Assembly (NCBI GenBank): GCA_026261815.1
Contig: JAMPIT010000059.1
Location: 20,756,001 to 20,820,000, forward strand
Length of the DNA: 64,000 bases
Origin: Monarcha castaneiventris obscurior
Taxonomy: Eukaryota; Chordata; Aves; Passeriformes; Monarchidae
Reading direction: 5' to 3'
This document shows, piece after piece, positions 62,070 to 64,000 of this stretch; positions within the stretch are counted from its first letter, which is position 1, and the number at the start of each line of letters is the position of its first letter. Under the pieces are notes generated by a model that did no database searches, had not been told where the DNA came from, and was given only the letters and a program-made list of their open reading frames with translations. The position numbers and the translations under genes are program-made.

Positions 62070-64000
62070 AGGGTTGAGAAGTACCTTCTGTGGTTAGCAG
62101 TCTCCTGCTGCATAATTACAAAATAATAGTGAAGACCACTGTCTGTCCCCTGATGGCTAAACTGTGACTCTTCCAAAGCAAAAAACAGAGAACTGCATAT
62201 CCAAATGAGGTTGAGGAATGATAGAAACTATGTGTATTGACCTCAGACCAGGACACTAAGTTTCACATCTGTATGATCAGAATAACTGTGTCACTAGACA
62301 GATAAGAAAATAATTCTATGTCTTGTCTTGGATAGGCGTAAACACCTGGCATGGGTATTACTTCATTAGCAGCTCAGTGGGAATGCTGCTATCTGCTGAA
62401 TTTCTGTTTGGATGTTTCCTAAATGGCTCTCATCTGAGCACTGAGTCAGCCTGTTGTCACATATCTTTTCAGAACTGAACTCACAGCTTGAGGTGACAGA
62501 GGTACAAGTTTAGCAGTTGTGGTTAAGATGTTATTTCCATTTTAAGTGGAAATATATCTTATGTATTTCTCATATATCTTATATATATGCTTATATCTTT
62601 CCAATCCACTTACTCTTGGAAGGAAATTTCTCAGACTAGTGCGCAATCCAGAGGTGAAGTGCCCCAAAAGTTTGATAAAAATCCAGTTGGTTGTTACTGA
62701 GGTATCTGAATGTAGTAAGGCTAGAGAAGAGTGAGAAAGCACTTCCTATCACTGAGGCTGTGTATACCAGATACTTTATTTGTCTCTGGAAATTATCAGT
62801 GTAATTGATTTCCTTGATGGCACATTTCAAACTGTCACAAAGCTGTCACTTCTCTATCAGGTAATATTCACCCCATACACATTTTGTCTTACCATGAGGC
62901 CCATGGTTTTTGGTCTCATATTCCCCTTATGTGTTTTTATAGGGCTCTGTTGGAAAGAACAGAGAATATCTACTTTGGTATAGTAGATGAAAATAATTTC
63001 AGAAACTACAGAAGTACTCTGAAAAAAAAAAAAGAACACTGGTAATATATTTTAGTCCATCCCTTAGAGAAATCGCAAAATCAATTTTGCACTAAGTTTT
63101 TGGCATTTTCTTGCATTTTGCTAGCTGAAAATGAACCCAATACATTCTGGAGTCTCAAACCAAATTTCAAAAAACTCCAGGATTTTCCTTAAACTGTTCT
63201 GAAAGAAAAATGAATATGCAAAATCTTATTTTTACTTCCAAATTCCTGAAAGCAAATTATTCACCGAAAACTAGACACAGCAGACCAAATCCAGGTCTGA
63301 AAAAAATTAATCATTTCCCAGGTTTGAAAAAGTGAATGCTTCTCATGCACTACTTCTCTATCTATATAAATACTCCCATATAATTCACTGTATATTCTGC
63401 ACTCCATCCTGCCCCTGTTTTTCTACACCTGTATGTTATGCATATGTTTCTCACGCTCCTTTCATGTTTTACTATCTCTCTCAGTGCACTGTAAACTGAC
63501 AATTATTTTACTTGCCAGCATGGTGATGGTACCTTTAAAATGTCCAGAATATATTTTTTAACACAGAAAAATGTATATAGAGTAGTCACAGCTTCCTACT
63601 ACTTAGGAAAGTACTCTGAAAGGTACAGGCAGCACTTTAAAGTGTTCTGGGCAGGAGAAGCTCACAATTTTATCACAGACAAATACGATGAAGAAGTTCT
63701 TTGTTGGGCTGCAATGCTCCAGATTAGCTGCCATAAGAGAAGAAAAGGTGAGAGGAGTCAAAGACATAACTTCTGCTAATATCTGGAAGGTAGAAGAATA
63801 CAGAAGCAAATTGGAGACCCAGAGGAATATATCAGTTTCCTTCCTGGGTTCTGTGTGTACACCCCATTCCTTCATTATGACTAGACTTGTTGATATGCAA
63901 TGGAGGGGGAAAACAAGTCATAAAGGATGAAAAAGAATTGATGTAGAGGGAGCTCCCAAGAGGAAACAGAGTGGGAGGCTATATCTAATGAAAAGAAATA
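62070..64000. other. unique AT-rich DNA
   Basis: No repeat family or exon recognised. Two overlapping plus-strand frames of about 80 codons (63540-63930) are unsupported. A short poly(A) lies near 63022. Confidence 0.4.

Overview
The window looks like non-coding DNA from a bird genome, most likely a songbird. The signal is the repeat content. At least eight stretches match avian CR1 LINEs, including 3' ends that close on the family's ATTCTRTG-like tail. There are also several endogenous-retrovirus LTRs of avian type, simple-sequence repeats and long AT-rich unique DNA. I found no convincing protein-coding exon, tRNA, rRNA, CRISPR array or bacterial-type gene. Open reading frames of 60-150 codons occur, but they are antisense or degraded transposon sequence, microsatellite translations, or of a length expected by chance. 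The window is best read as an intergenic desert or part of a very large intron.

Layout. 1-12.4 kb: AT-rich unique sequence with three CR1 fragments (about 612-812 +, 2798-3097 +, 5341-5722 -). 12.4-13.0 kb: a minus-strand ERV LTR with TATA box and poly(A) signal, beside a possible internal remnant. 13.9-14.1 kb: a possible ancient L2/L3- or MIR-like 3' tail. 18.1-18.7 kb: a minus-strand CR1. 18.7-38.4 kb: mostly unique AT-rich DNA with an (AT)n, a (CA)n/(TA)n, homopolymer runs, a perfect 12-bp-arm hairpin (30.45 kb) and a CR1 fragment (30.9-31.1 kb). 38.4-38.8 kb: a plus-strand LTR with matching terminal inverted repeats. 42.2-42.5 kb: the 3' half of another LTR. 44.1 kb: a 152-bp CR1 ORF2 fragment.

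49.2-54.3 kb is the repeat-dense core. It holds an internally deleted CR1, a plus-strand LTR, a minus-strand LTR of another family, a 37-bp perfect tandem duplication, another CR1 fragment and an ERV-like fragment. A relative of that last fragment lies inverted at 58.6 kb. 59.5-59.7 kb holds a long (CCTT)n microsatellite, and 62.02-62.07 kb holds two perfect hairpins side by side.

No genes work together here. What can be read is insertion history: CR1 copies broken by deletion, LTRs without visible partner LTRs, and some recent small duplications. I did not find an undescribed biological system. The observations most worth checking are the identical breakpoint shared by the CR1 fragments at 44,145 and 50,045, the paired hairpins at 62.0 kb, and the nested repeat cluster at 49-54 kb. 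Repeat families were recognised by eye from memory of avian consensus sequences, so subfamily names are withheld and edges are approximate.
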